Source: a virus
Length of the DNA stretch: 31,139 nucleotides
Virus record (IMG/VR): IMGVR_UViG_3300037502_000305
Location: 1-31,139 of that record
Direction: 5' to 3' (one strand)
Below, one piece after another: positions 15,195 to 21,420 of this stretch. A program made the translations under genes and the position numbers. Below the pieces are notes generated by a model. The model did not search any database. It was not told the DNA's origin and saw nothing but the letters and a program-made list of their open reading frames with translations. How positions within the stretch are numbered: the stretch's first letter is position 1; each line of letters begins with the position of its first letter.

Positions 15195-15209
15195 TTCTCG
15201 TTGGTGTTA
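15192..15209. repeat. 18-bp partial copy of the junction repeat
   Basis: Matches the start-codon half of the 35-bp repeats (ACACCAACGAGAA-ATG on the minus strand) but here it lies outside the coding sequence of the preceding gene, which ends SNFFND. Its conservation as non-coding leader suggests a role in translation start, or a recent duplication end-point. Confidence 0.85.
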
Positions 15210-15389
15210 GTCATTAAAAAAGTTTGAAATCAATACAATTAACCATATAGGCGAACTGCAAATTAGTCCCAAAGCAATGCTATCAGCCAAAGGTTTGGTG
15301 ATATATGAGTAGGCAAAAAAGGATAACGCAATACCAATAGCAAGCGGTAGCCCTGCGTGATTCTTCAATCGTGAAAAGTAGTTTTTCAT
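15207..15389 (-). CDS. Small membrane protein
   Basis: A 60-residue protein with a basic N-terminus (MKNYFSRLKNHAG) and two hydrophobic helices, LPLAIGIALSFFAYSYI and IALGLICSSPIWLIVLI, ending SNFFND. It would sit in the host inner membrane. It lies between two soluble paralogous proteins in the tiny-gene cluster. An accessory lysis or superinfection role is possible; nothing in the sequence decides. Confidence 0.65.
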   Translation of the reverse strand: MKNYFSRLKNHAGLPLAIGIALSFFAYSYITKPLADSIALGLICSSPIWLIVLISNFFND

Positions 15390-15607
15390 TTCTCGTTGGT
15401 GTTAAAGGTTTCGTTGTAGTAGGTTTCGCCCATCCATTGCACAAGACCTTCTTCATTGTAATCCCAACCTTGTTTAACTGCATTCTCAATCTCGTCCTTG
15501 TGCATTGCTTTGGCTTGTAGCAAAATTGCTCCAATGACAAGTTGATTACCACTTGGGATTAGTTTTTCCAATGAGGTAACTGCAAATTCAATACTGCTCT
15601 GTTTCAT
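15386..15607 (-). CDS. Small conserved protein ending YYNETFNTNEK
   Basis: A 73-residue protein: MKQSSIEFAVTSLEKLIPSG, then LVIGAILLQAKAMHKDEIEN, and the end GETYYNETFNTNEK. It is a paralogue of the gene at 14949-15194, with the same MKQ start and YYNETFNTN ending. The ATG at 15607 was chosen over an upstream extension that overlaps the exonuclease gene, because of the MKQ start and the AAAACCAATTA leader 15 nt upstream. Confidence 0.72.
   Translation of the reverse strand: MKQSSIEFAVTSLEKLIPSGNQLVIGAILLQAKAMHKDEIENAVKQGWDYNEEGLVQWMGETYYNETFNTNEK
15387..15421. repeat. 35-bp direct repeat at a gene junction, copy 1
   Basis: One mismatch against 14950-14984. On the minus strand it codes for YYNETFNTNEK, the stop and the ATG of the next gene. 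A shorter 18-bp version is at 15192-15209. Confidence 0.9.
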
Positions 15608-15668
15608 TTCTCTAAAATTTAATTGGTTTTGTTTGCCATCATTTAACCGCATCAGGCTTCTCGGTTTT

Positions 15669-16439
15669 TTAAAGCTCCCCGAAGATGGTGTATGAGTCCA
15701 AGTCCTCACCCAAGATGAAGAACTGCTTGTACAATTCTATTGCCTCAAGCGTTTTGCGTTCGCCCTCTGCTACAAATTCAGGAGTGATGGAGTAGATACC
15801 CACATCTAAACTTGCCTTGTCGATAGCGATGAAGTAGAACTTGTCAATCGGCACACCAAACAATCGGGTGTAGATGAACGCCTGTACATCGTAGCCGTAC
15901 TTCTTTGCCGAGTAAGGGAACGCCCGTAGGTCGGTTGTTGTTTTCAAGTCAGCCAAGAAGCCATCAGCGATGATGTCTGCCTTTGCTCGGAACGGGATGC
16001 CCTCTATCAATCCGATTGCAGGTTGCTCAAACTCGCAGCCTTGAATCATTGACAGGAAGTATTCGTTGCGCAGTAGGGCATCAGCGATGCGCTGCGCTTC
16101 ATCCATCTCCTTACGGGTGCAGATATTGCGTTGGCCTTTTGCTTCTTGCCACGCCTTTGCGTTCTTGCTCTGGACTTCAATCACGTTGTACTCCTCCACA
16201 CGATGCGGCTCAAGAGCCATCAGGTGAACGAGCCTACCTACCGAGAAGGCATCGGAATCCTCGCTGCCGTACTTGGTAACGTAGTGGTAGGTCTTTGGTG
16301 AGGTTAATAATAATTTACAAGCTGAAGATGACAGAGCATTCTTTGAAAGGTTGCCGTAGTAGAAGTCATCATCGTGCATACGGCTCTTTAGGGTTTCTAA
16401 ATCCCAAGTGCTGCCATCAAGTAGTTCTATAATTTTCAT
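15669..16439 (-). CDS. RecE/DUF3799-like PD-(D/E)XK exonuclease
   Basis: A 256-residue nuclease. Residues about 30-75 carry LSSSACKLLLTSPKTYHYVT and DAFSVGRLVHLMALEP, the helix and GxxxH pattern of the RecE/YqaJ group. The core motif is GIPFRAKADIIADG followed by FLADLKTTTDLRAF (Asp and DxK of PD-(D/E)XK), then YDVQAFIYTRLFGVP with the conserved Gln. It should degrade one strand of duplex ends during recombination, working with the SSB-like protein and RusA-like resolvase; no beta- or RecT-like annealing protein is seen. It has the AAAACCAATCA leader just before ATG. The last 60 bp before the next gene are non-coding. Confidence 0.8.
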   Translation of the reverse strand: MKIIELLDGSTWDLETLKSRMHDDDFYYGNLSKNALSSSACKLLLTSPKTYHYVTKYGSEDSDAFSVGRLVHLMALEPHRVEEYNVIEVQSKNAKAWQEAKGQRNICTRKEMDEAQRIADALLRNEYFLSMIQGCEFEQPAIGLIEGIPFRAKADIIADGFLADLKTTTDLRAFPYSAKKYGYDVQAFIYTRLFGVPIDKFYFIAIDKASLDVGIYSITPEFVAEGERKTLEAIELYKQFFILGEDLDSYTIFGEL

Positions 16440-16461
16440 TTGATTGGTTTTGTTAAAGATA

Positions 16462-17139
16462 CTAAATTATTCTTAATTGTATTGTTGGTTCGTACGAAGC
16501 ATCATATTTTTTGTTTTCTCCCTTTGGATATTGTTTAGATTCAAATCTTGCTTCTTTCATAATATGCTGCTTTTGCTTTTTAGAAGCACACAAGTACACA
16601 TACCGATGCTTAGGTTGACGTTCCTCTTGATACAACAGGTCACCATATTTCTCCTTGAGCTTGGCAATCCTGTCCTTTTGAAATGCAAACTCATCCATAA
16701 GGGTTCTGCTATGTATGTGTTCCATCCCACGAATCTTCCAATCAAGTTGAGTATGACTCAATCCTGTGTAGGTAAAATTGCAGGCTTGATAGATATACCC
16801 CGTATGTCCGAATGCTTTGTCAGCGTAGCTCACAACGATTGTAGGCTTTGGCAGTTGCTTTAAAGATTGAGAAACAAAAAACGATTGAGCATTCTTTTGA
16901 AGATTGTCATTGGTGATTAGCCTGTTGAGTTCGTACACAATATCCATATACTTATCACCGAATAATGATTTCTTCATTGTAAGTGGTACGGCATTCCCAA
17001 AGGTGCAAACTCCAACAAGAATATCATCATCAAACAATCCAAAGGAATAAGTGAAGGAGGTCATTCGCTTTAGATAGTGCTTCTTCAGAATCCACTCCTT
17101 ACACTCACCCTTTGATATTGTCTTAACGGACAAACTCAT
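16462..17139 (-). CDS. Mom-like DNA modification protein (GNAT fold)
   Basis: A 225-residue protein: HYLKRMTSFTYSFGLFDDD, ILVGVCTFGNAVPL, then IVYELNRLITNDNLQKNAQS, FFVSQSLKQLP, TIVVSYADKAFGHTGYIYQA, NFTYTGLS. The central ELNRL, SYAD...GHTG.IYQA.NF.YTG pattern fits the Mom family of GNAT-like proteins, known from phage Mu for adenine methylcarbamoylation that blocks restriction. I recognise the family by pattern only and cannot confirm catalytic residues. An ordinary GNAT acyltransferase is the alternative. It overlaps neighbours by 4 nt and 22 bp separate it from the exonuclease gene. Confidence 0.6.
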   Translation of the reverse strand: MSLSVKTISKGECKEWILKKHYLKRMTSFTYSFGLFDDDILVGVCTFGNAVPLTMKKSLFGDKYMDIVYELNRLITNDNLQKNAQSFFVSQSLKQLPKPTIVVSYADKAFGHTGYIYQACNFTYTGLSHTQLDWKIRGMEHIHSRTLMDEFAFQKDRIAKLKEKYGDLLYQEERQPKHRYVYLCASKKQKQHIMKEARFESKQYPKGENKKYDASYEPTIQLRII

Positions 17140-17324
17140 ACTTCATAAAATTCATTAAAGAAGTCCTCGCCTGACCTTTTGGTATCGTTACTAACCGTGC
17201 CTACGAAGTACGCTGATTCTATTTGCCTACGCTCAATGTGAATGAAGCACTCTTTAGTGTGTTCACTAAATTCAGGGTGCTGCTCAAAAAAGAGAGCCAT
17301 TGCGGATTTGATTTTAGTATTCAT
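17136..17324 (-). CDS. Small hypothetical protein
   Basis: A 62-residue protein (MNTKIKSAMALFFEQHPEFS, then CFIHIERRQIESAYFVGTVS, ending DFFNEFYEV). The ATG at 17324 overlaps the previous stop by 11 nt; a longer open frame upstream is in the shadow of that gene. An alpha-beta start and an acidic aromatic end are visible; no family recognised. Confidence 0.62.
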   Translation of the reverse strand: MNTKIKSAMALFFEQHPEFSEHTKECFIHIERRQIESAYFVGTVSNDTKRSGEDFFNEFYEV

Positions 17325-17628
17325 CTGCTGCGACTTCAGTTGCCCAGTTAATCCACTTGTAGTACAATTCAATATCCATCTTGGTAGGTGGATTGCTGAT
17401 GTGTGAGGTTGGGTAGCTCGTGGTATTGGTGTAGCCATCCTCGTTGTAGGATTCCTCCTTGTACTCAATAATCATCTCGTATGTGTACATCTTCATTGGT
17501 GATTCATAGCCAAGCCATTCCGCAAGGTATTCTTGGTCGGTTCCTGCTTCTACGGCATCCCAATAAGCCTGTGGCATCTCGTGAGAGTCATCAAGCCACA
17601 TCTGAAGGTCATCAATTTCAAATAGCAT
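17314..17628 (-). CDS. Acidic hypothetical protein
   Basis: A 104-residue protein, acidic and aromatic (MLFEIDDLQMWLDDSHEMPQ, then WLGYESPMKMYTYEMIIEYK, ending WINWATEVAADEY). The start at 17628 is chosen because it follows the stop of the upstream peptide gene by one base (TAAGATG); nine more in-frame codons upstream would overlap it. A low isoelectric point and DNA-mimic-like charge are visible, but no family is recognised. Confidence 0.65.
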   Translation of the reverse strand: MLFEIDDLQMWLDDSHEMPQAYWDAVEAGTDQEYLAEWLGYESPMKMYTYEMIIEYKEESYNEDGYTNTTSYPTSHISNPPTKMDIELYYKWINWATEVAADEY

Positions 17629-17629
17629 C

Positions 17630-17749
17630 TTACATTCCTGTGATAAATTCAACAATAGCCATAGAACCCATCAGAGTTCCGATGATAACGATAGAGGCAA
17701 TGAGCTTCGCAAAGAAGACCTTGACTTGGTGTGCAGATATTTGTTTCAT
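17630..17749 (-). CDS. Single-pass membrane peptide
   Basis: A 39-residue peptide, MKQISAHQVKVFFAKLIASI followed by VIIGTLMGSMAIVEFITGM. It has one transmembrane helix (about residues 12-35) and a basic N-terminus. Translation is supported by a strong promoter (17773-17802) with a 17-nt leader holding AAAACCAATCA, and by its stop next to the following ATG. It opens the accessory operon. Function unknown. Confidence 0.68.
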   Translation of the reverse strand: MKQISAHQVKVFFAKLIASIVIIGTLMGSMAIVEFITGM

Positions 17750-17772
17750 TTTGATTGGTTTTAAATGATACC

Positions 17773-17802
17773 CAAATGTACACAAAGCATTGACACCCAC
17801 AA
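17773..17802 (-). promoter_or_regulatory. Bacteroidota-type promoter for the accessory operon
   Basis: On the minus strand TTG (17802-17800), 19 bases, then TACATTTG (17780-17773), an exact match to the Bacteroidota -33/-7 form TTG-N19-TAnnTTTG. It follows the terminator at 17833-17857 and its expected start is about 17 bases before the ATG at 17749. Confidence 0.78.
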
Positions 17803-17832
17803 CGCTATGGGTAAAAATGGATATTCATTGCA

Positions 17833-17857
17833 TAAAAAAGAGGGCTATTTGCCCTCT
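17833..17857 (-). terminator. Rho-independent terminator of the replication operon
   Basis: Stem GAGGGC (17856-17851) with GCCCTC (17845-17840), loop AAATA, then TTTTTT. The TAG stop of 17845-17982 falls at the loop-stem border, so coding ends inside the hairpin. Confidence 0.85.
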
Positions 17858-17982
17858 CTCCATTGTGTGTAGCAAACTGCTACCGCTTGGTCTTTGTCTG
17901 GGTACTCGCTTCCGATAGCCTCCAAGCAGCGTTGGATGTATTCGGATTGCTTCTCACCACTTGTTGGTTTGGGGATTGGCAT
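17845..17982 (-). CDS. Small MPIPKP..GE..YI..C family protein
   Basis: A 45-residue protein, MPIPKPTSGEKQSEYIQRCL, then AIGSEYPDKDQAVAVCYTQW and REGK. The MPIPKPxxGE, YP..DQ.vAvCy..W pattern is one I know from short phage proteins and from ends of portal and head proteins in other phages; no function is established. Here it stands apart from the head genes, closing the replication operon. It overlaps the nuclease gene by 29 nt and its stop lies in the terminator hairpin. Confidence 0.78.
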   Translation of the reverse strand: MPIPKPTSGEKQSEYIQRCLEAIGSEYPDKDQAVAVCYTQWREGK

Positions 17983-18457
17983 ACTTTAGGATTTTAAATG
18001 AAACTAATTTTTCAAGGTCGGTCAACTCAAGGCGGCTGATTACATCTTGCCTACCTGCTCGCTGATACCATTTTCTTGTAGCCTCTTGCTTTGTCACAAA
18101 CACAGGCTCTACAATCTTCTCGGATAGCCTCGCAAGCTCTGAGGTGCGTACCATTACAAACCCACCGACCTCTGGCATATCAAAGGCGATGTACTCCGCC
18201 TTACCATATAGCCATCCAGCATCACCGTTTACGTTCTTGAACTCCACCCATATTGTATTGGGATGGTTGCCTCCTTTCACGTCTACCGATGTTTCATCGT
18301 TAATGCGTGTGACAAAGTAGTCAATGTGGTCGTAGATGTCGGTGTTGCGGTCTGACTTGGTACAGGAATACCCAATCGCCTCACAAGCCTCCACGAAGCG
18401 TTGTGCGGTGATGTCACCTACCTGATTGGAGTATTGCCTGCGCTCCTTACTGACCAT
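17954..18457 (-). CDS. PD-(D/E)XK-like nuclease
   Basis: A 167-residue protein. After MVSKERRQYSNQVGDITAQR and FVEACEAIGY, the core is DIYDHIDYFVTR (Asp), SVDVKGG and IWVEFKNVNGDAGWLYGKAE (E-x-K), followed by YIAFDMPEVGGFVMVR, the build of a restriction-like nuclease fold. A role in DNA recombination, degradation of host DNA or branch cleavage would fit; the context is replication. The ATG at 18457, 11 nt inside the previous gene, is preferred to one 13 codons earlier that would overlap more. Confidence 0.68.
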   Translation of the reverse strand: MVSKERRQYSNQVGDITAQRFVEACEAIGYSCTKSDRNTDIYDHIDYFVTRINDETSVDVKGGNHPNTIWVEFKNVNGDAGWLYGKAEYIAFDMPEVGGFVMVRTSELARLSEKIVEPVFVTKQEATRKWYQRAGRQDVISRLELTDLEKLVSFKILKYANPQTNKW

Positions 18458-18860
18458 AGGCGTTGTATAGTGCCTCAAGCTCTTGCAACCTGCCACGCAT
18501 ACAACTACCGCACGAAGTGGGCTGCACGTTGTCCTTAAATACTCGGTTGTAGATTTTATTCAATTCGGTCTGCTCAAACGCAGTTACCACATTGCGGCCT
18601 TTCATCTTTCCGATGAACTCGTACTCGGTTTGCGTCAAGCATTCAGGCTTGCGGTAACGGAAGATTTTGTTGAGCTTCTCCTTGCGGGCATCGCATCCGC
18701 AGTCAATGCCTGTTGCTTCGCTGAACCAATCTACGGCAGCCTTGATGCCTGTGACGGTGGTGATGGCTTCAATGGTGTCGCCAAGACCTTCACTCCTCTT
18801 TGGCTTCCTTCCACGCTTGGTAGGTGTCGTTGCAATCGGTTTGGATTCGTTCTCTTGCAT
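18447..18860 (-). CDS. Basic protein with AT-hook-like tail and cysteine motifs
   Basis: A 137-residue protein. Near the N-terminus it has TKRGRKPKRSEG, an AT-hook-like RGRKPKR. Then comes AAVDWFSEATGIDCGCDARK and KLNKIFRYRKPECL, with CGSCMRGRL near the C-terminus. The CxC and CxxC pairs may bind zinc. I recall similar proteins in this position (after the sigma factor) in Bacteroidota phages, but no function. It overlaps the end of the sigma factor gene by 71 nt; no later ATG would preserve the domain. Confidence 0.65.
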   Translation of the reverse strand: MQENESKPIATTPTKRGRKPKRSEGLGDTIEAITTVTGIKAAVDWFSEATGIDCGCDARKEKLNKIFRYRKPECLTQTEYEFIGKMKGRNVVTAFEQTELNKIYNRVFKDNVQPTSCGSCMRGRLQELEALYNAYGQ

Positions 18861-19326
18861 TTTTTAGGGTATTAAAGATTGAACGTGCTGAAATTTTTGT
18901 TTTGTCTGCGAGCGTTCTGATGCTCATATCGGTGTTGTGGTACAGGTCAAATATCTTTCGGTCGTACCAATGCCAATCGGATGCCTGCTCCCATATCTCA
19001 TCATAGAGAGCAACCATCTGGGTTTCGGCTTCTTCGTTGGCCTCCTCAAAGATTAGCTCATCTTCTAATTGGCTTACATCTACGAACTCAATGCGGCTCT
19101 TTGCCTTCATCAAGGTTGCGTACATATTGCGAAGGGTAACGTACACGAAGAAGGTATTGACCTCCTTCTCGTTGTACATAATTTTCTCAGGCTCTCCCAC
19201 ATATTTGTACAGGCGAACGTACATCTCTTGGACTATGTCGTTGGCAAGGTCTTGGTCTGCGCCAAAACTCTTGACCATCCGAATCCAATCGGTGTGTCGT
19301 TCAGCAAGTACGTTTAGGAGTTCCAA
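18790..19326 (-). CDS. Sigma-70 family (ECF-like) RNA polymerase sigma factor
   Basis: A 178-residue protein. Region 2 is seen at about 8-75: HTDWIRMVKSFGADQDLAND, IVQEMYVRLYKY and VNTFFVYVTLRNMYATLMK. Region 4 is at about 130-170: DRKIFDLYHNTDMSIRTLAD and KTKISARSIFNTLKNARERI, a helix-turn-helix. The two-domain size matches an ECF-type factor. It may direct host RNA polymerase to late phage promoters. The first start is TTG at 19326; the first ATG is 16 codons later and would cut the first helix of region 2, so TTG is preferred. Confidence 0.8.
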   Translation of the reverse strand: MELLNVLAERHTDWIRMVKSFGADQDLANDIVQEMYVRLYKYVGEPEKIMYNEKEVNTFFVYVTLRNMYATLMKAKSRIEFVDVSQLEDELIFEEANEEAETQMVALYDEIWEQASDWHWYDRKIFDLYHNTDMSIRTLADKTKISARSIFNTLKNARERIQTDCNDTYQAWKEAKEE

Positions 19327-19463
19327 GATATTTCAAGCATAAATATGCCGAGTGCTACCTGAACCTGTTGGATTGTTTCTTCTTCATCAAGGTATTCGGT
19401 CTTTGACCAGTTAACACCAAGAACCAAGCCGTAGATAGGGTAGAAGCCTACGTTAAAATTCAT
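19314..19463 (-). CDS. Small conserved protein between DnaA-like and sigma genes
   Basis: A 49-residue protein, MNFNVGFYPIYGLVLGVNWS, then KTEYLDEEETIQQVQVALGI and FMLEISWNS. It overlaps the end of the DnaA-like gene by 11 nt and the start of the sigma gene by 13 nt. The MNFNxGFYPIxGLxLGxNW opening is a pattern I recall from tiny phage proteins near sigma factors. No role known. Confidence 0.68.
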   Translation of the reverse strand: MNFNVGFYPIYGLVLGVNWSKTEYLDEEETIQQVQVALGIFMLEISWNS

Positions 19464-19872
19464 CAAATGTCTTTTTCAGGGTTAAATATAGTTCTTTATA
19501 CTTAATTAACTCGGTTACAATTTCGTTAAGCCTTTTGATTTCATCCTCAAGGGACTTAATATCTACCGCATCCAACACATCAATCGGGTACTCATCTCGT
19601 ATCTCGCAGGCTACTTTATATGCCCATCGGTAGTCTTTGTAATTGAGTCTTGATTTGTGTTCCTTCTGGGCGTGTACTACGGATGAGTGGTCACGGTCAA
19701 TGATGCTACCAAGTTCCATTAGGGTAGCCTTGTGTCGGTATGCGTTGATGAATGCGCCTCTTGCGAGCGTGTATTCCCTTTTGCGTGTGTCCTTGTCATC
19801 AAGACCCAGACGTGTCATCAATGCGTTCTTCGCTCGCTTGAGTTGTTGTAGTTCAAAGGCTCTCATTTGCAT
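19453..19872 (-). CDS. DnaA domain IV-like DNA-binding protein
   Basis: A 139-residue protein. Residues about 33-78 resemble the C-terminal DNA-binding domain of DnaA: TLARGAFINAYRHKATLMEL, then GSIIDRDHSSVVHAQKEHKS. IxRDHSSVvHA corresponds to the DnaA signature GRDHTTVLHA that reads the DnaA box. The C-terminus (IKSLEDEIKRLNEIVTELIK) is a coiled coil, probably for dimerisation. There is no AAA+ ATPase. It may mark an origin, possibly the palindromic region 22997-23053, or regulate transcription. The first of two close ATGs is used. Confidence 0.78.
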   Translation of the reverse strand: MQMRAFELQQLKRAKNALMTRLGLDDKDTRKREYTLARGAFINAYRHKATLMELGSIIDRDHSSVVHAQKEHKSRLNYKDYRWAYKVACEIRDEYPIDVLDAVDIKSLEDEIKRLNEIVTELIKYKELYLTLKKTFDEF

Positions 19873-20093
19873 TTGCAGAGTGTTGCTCTGCCCTCTTTAG
19901 TGGTTTCTATTATTTTGGTGATTGGCACTTCAAAGTGCTTGTGGTCGGATAGCCTCTTGAATTTAAAGTAGCTGCACCAATCCACAAGTTTATCCTCCCA
20001 ATCTTGGATGATTTGGTAGTCTAAGCAGATGTAGTCAACGCCATCCACACGGAAGCATTCGTACTGCTGAAACGGAGAAAATATCTGCTTCAT
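19863..20093 (-). CDS. Hypothetical protein in the replication operon
   Basis: A 76-residue protein, MKQIFSPFQQYECFRVDGVD, then YQIIQDWEDKLVDWCSYFKF, and at the end RATLCKCK. It looks like a beta hairpin followed by an aromatic helix. It overlaps both neighbours (4 nt upstream, 10 nt downstream). No family recognised. Confidence 0.65.
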   Translation of the reverse strand: MKQIFSPFQQYECFRVDGVDYICLDYQIIQDWEDKLVDWCSYFKFKRLSDHKHFEVPITKIIETTKEGRATLCKCK

Positions 20094-20404
20094 AGATTGT
20101 CCTCAATAATCCGTTGCAGTCGCTCTATCTCCATAATCATCTCCTCGTTATTGACTCGCAGTTGTGCGTTGGCGAGCATCACCTCGTTGAGTTTGCGGTT
20201 GGCGAACAATCGGTAGTCAATAAACTGCTGAAGGAGTTGGTCTGCGTTGTGGCAGTTCATCACGTGGTCAAGGAGTTCATCTTGCACTTCCCTTCCGTTG
20301 GATTTGTCTGCTGCTTGATGGGCAAGCCATATCGCAGTACCAGATAGCATCAGTTGCTTCTCCCTGATGTACAGGTCGTGGAGTTCTTCAGAAGGGTACA
20401 TCAT
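20090..20404 (-). CDS. Helical hypothetical protein overlapping the helicase end
   Basis: A 104-residue acidic helical protein (MMYPSEELHDLYIREKQLML, then AIWLAHQAADKSN, LLDHVMNCHNADQLLQQFID, and a coiled-coil end ANAQLRVNNEEMIMEIERL). Its first codons overlap the last 17 nt of the helicase gene in another frame, so the helicase tail and this start constrain each other. Function unknown; a helicase partner is a possible guess from position. Confidence 0.65.
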   Translation of the reverse strand: MMYPSEELHDLYIREKQLMLSGTAIWLAHQAADKSNGREVQDELLDHVMNCHNADQLLQQFIDYRLFANRKLNEVMLANAQLRVNNEEMIMEIERLQRIIEDNL

Positions 20405-21332
20405 CGGGGCTTATTAGTTCAACAGGCTCATCTCTCTTTTGAGTCAACAAATTACGCCCATTTATTTTGAATCCTACGTTCCCAATCATTGACTGAAGAA
20501 CAAGAGGCGTGTCAAGCGGAGTTACCCTACCGCCCGTTTCCATCTCCTTTACCTTGCGAACGTGTATGTGTGTGTAGACCCAATCTGTTTCGTGCTGGCT
20601 ATATCGGTGGATGATGACTACCGCATCGGCACGGTTGCCCCACTTACCGCCTCCTTCAATATCAGAGGTCATCGGAGGCATCGGCATACCCTCGTATGGA
20701 TGGCCTTTGTAGTGTGTTCTTCGCATCGCCTCCGTTACGGGGTGGGTATTTACAATGGTGGTCACGTTGTTCTTGTGTGCGTACACCCGAATCGCTGATG
20801 CTACCTCGTAGTGGTATTCGTGCATCCCTGTCTTTCCAAGTTTTTTTTGGTCGGTGGTCAGAGAGTTGTATGGGTCAATGAGCGCACCTGTATAGTCCCA
20901 TTCGTTCTTGATGGACTCCATTACGTCAATCAGGTCAAAGGCGTTGAATAGCCTGTTGCCGTCAATGAACTGGAAGTACTCGTTTATCCAATCCAACTTG
21001 CGGTGCATCGTGAGTTCATCAATTCCTTGAATGGGCTTGCATACCATAAACTCAATAAGCTTGCGCTTGAGGCTGGCAACTTCATTCTCTGCCGAGTAGA
21101 TGAGCCACTTCTTGCCCATATTGTACGACTGAAGAAGCATCAGGTACATCAGTGTATGGGTCTTGCCAACGTTGGCGTGGCCCGTGACTACGATGAACTC
21201 GCCATCCTTGAAGCGGACATACTCATCAAGTTCGTAGACACCGAGCTTGCCTGTGTCAAAGTATTTACCCTTCAACGCCCTTTGAAGGTAGGGAAGCGAG
21301 GCTTCGTTTGGTAGTAAGTCTGGATGTTTCAT
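20388..21332 (-). CDS. RecA-fold replicative helicase/ATPase (DnaB-like)
   Basis: A 314-residue ATPase. Walker A is GHANVGKT at residues 51-58, preceded by a short N-terminus with no primase-binding domain. Later come IYSAENEVASLKRKLIEFM, the Walker B-like TGALIDPYNSL near 147-156, VTTIVNTHPVTEAMRR, DIEGGGKWGNRADAVVIIHR, and the arginine-finger region HIHVRKVKEMETGG. The closest fit is a DnaB-like hexameric helicase or RepA-like ATPase. The last residues are SPDDVPF, much like the C-terminal tip of bacterial SSB (see findings). The start at 21332 has a CACCAATCAGAAT leader and lies below a terminator; a longer frame through the terminator is rejected. Confidence 0.78.
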   Translation of the reverse strand: MKHPDLLPNEASLPYLQRALKGKYFDTGKLGVYELDEYVRFKDGEFIVVTGHANVGKTHTLMYLMLLQSYNMGKKWLIYSAENEVASLKRKLIEFMVCKPIQGIDELTMHRKLDWINEYFQFIDGNRLFNAFDLIDVMESIKNEWDYTGALIDPYNSLTTDQKKLGKTGMHEYHYEVASAIRVYAHKNNVTTIVNTHPVTEAMRRTHYKGHPYEGMPMPPMTSDIEGGGKWGNRADAVVIIHRYSQHETDWVYTHIHVRKVKEMETGGRVTPLDTPLVLQSMIGNVGFKINGRNLLTQKRDEPVELISPDDVPF

Positions 21333-21356
21333 ATTCTGATTGGTGATGCTAATATA

Positions 21357-21364
21357 CAAACATA
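21357..21364 (-). promoter_or_regulatory. Candidate -7 element upstream of the helicase
   Basis: TATGTTTG on the minus strand, 24 nt before the ATG and just after a terminator. No good TTG lies 17-21 nt upstream, so only the -7 box is supported. Confidence 0.4.
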
Positions 21365-21371
21365 ATTGAAA

Positions 21372-21396
21372 TAAAAAAGCCTCCCGAAGGAGGCTC
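21372..21396 (-). terminator. Rho-independent terminator after the SSB-like gene
   Basis: Stem AGCCTCC (21395-21389) with GGAGGCT (21384-21378), TTCG-type loop, then TTTTTATTT. Seven base pairs ending in a T tract on the minus strand. Confidence 0.85.
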
Positions 21397-21420
21397 TTAC
21401 GCAACGCCCGAAGAAACCAA

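Noticed and set aside
14950-15421. The 35-bp repeats as attachment sites or a CRISPR array
   Set aside because: They code for conserved protein ends and starts, are only two to three copies, unevenly spaced, and no integrase or cas gene is present.
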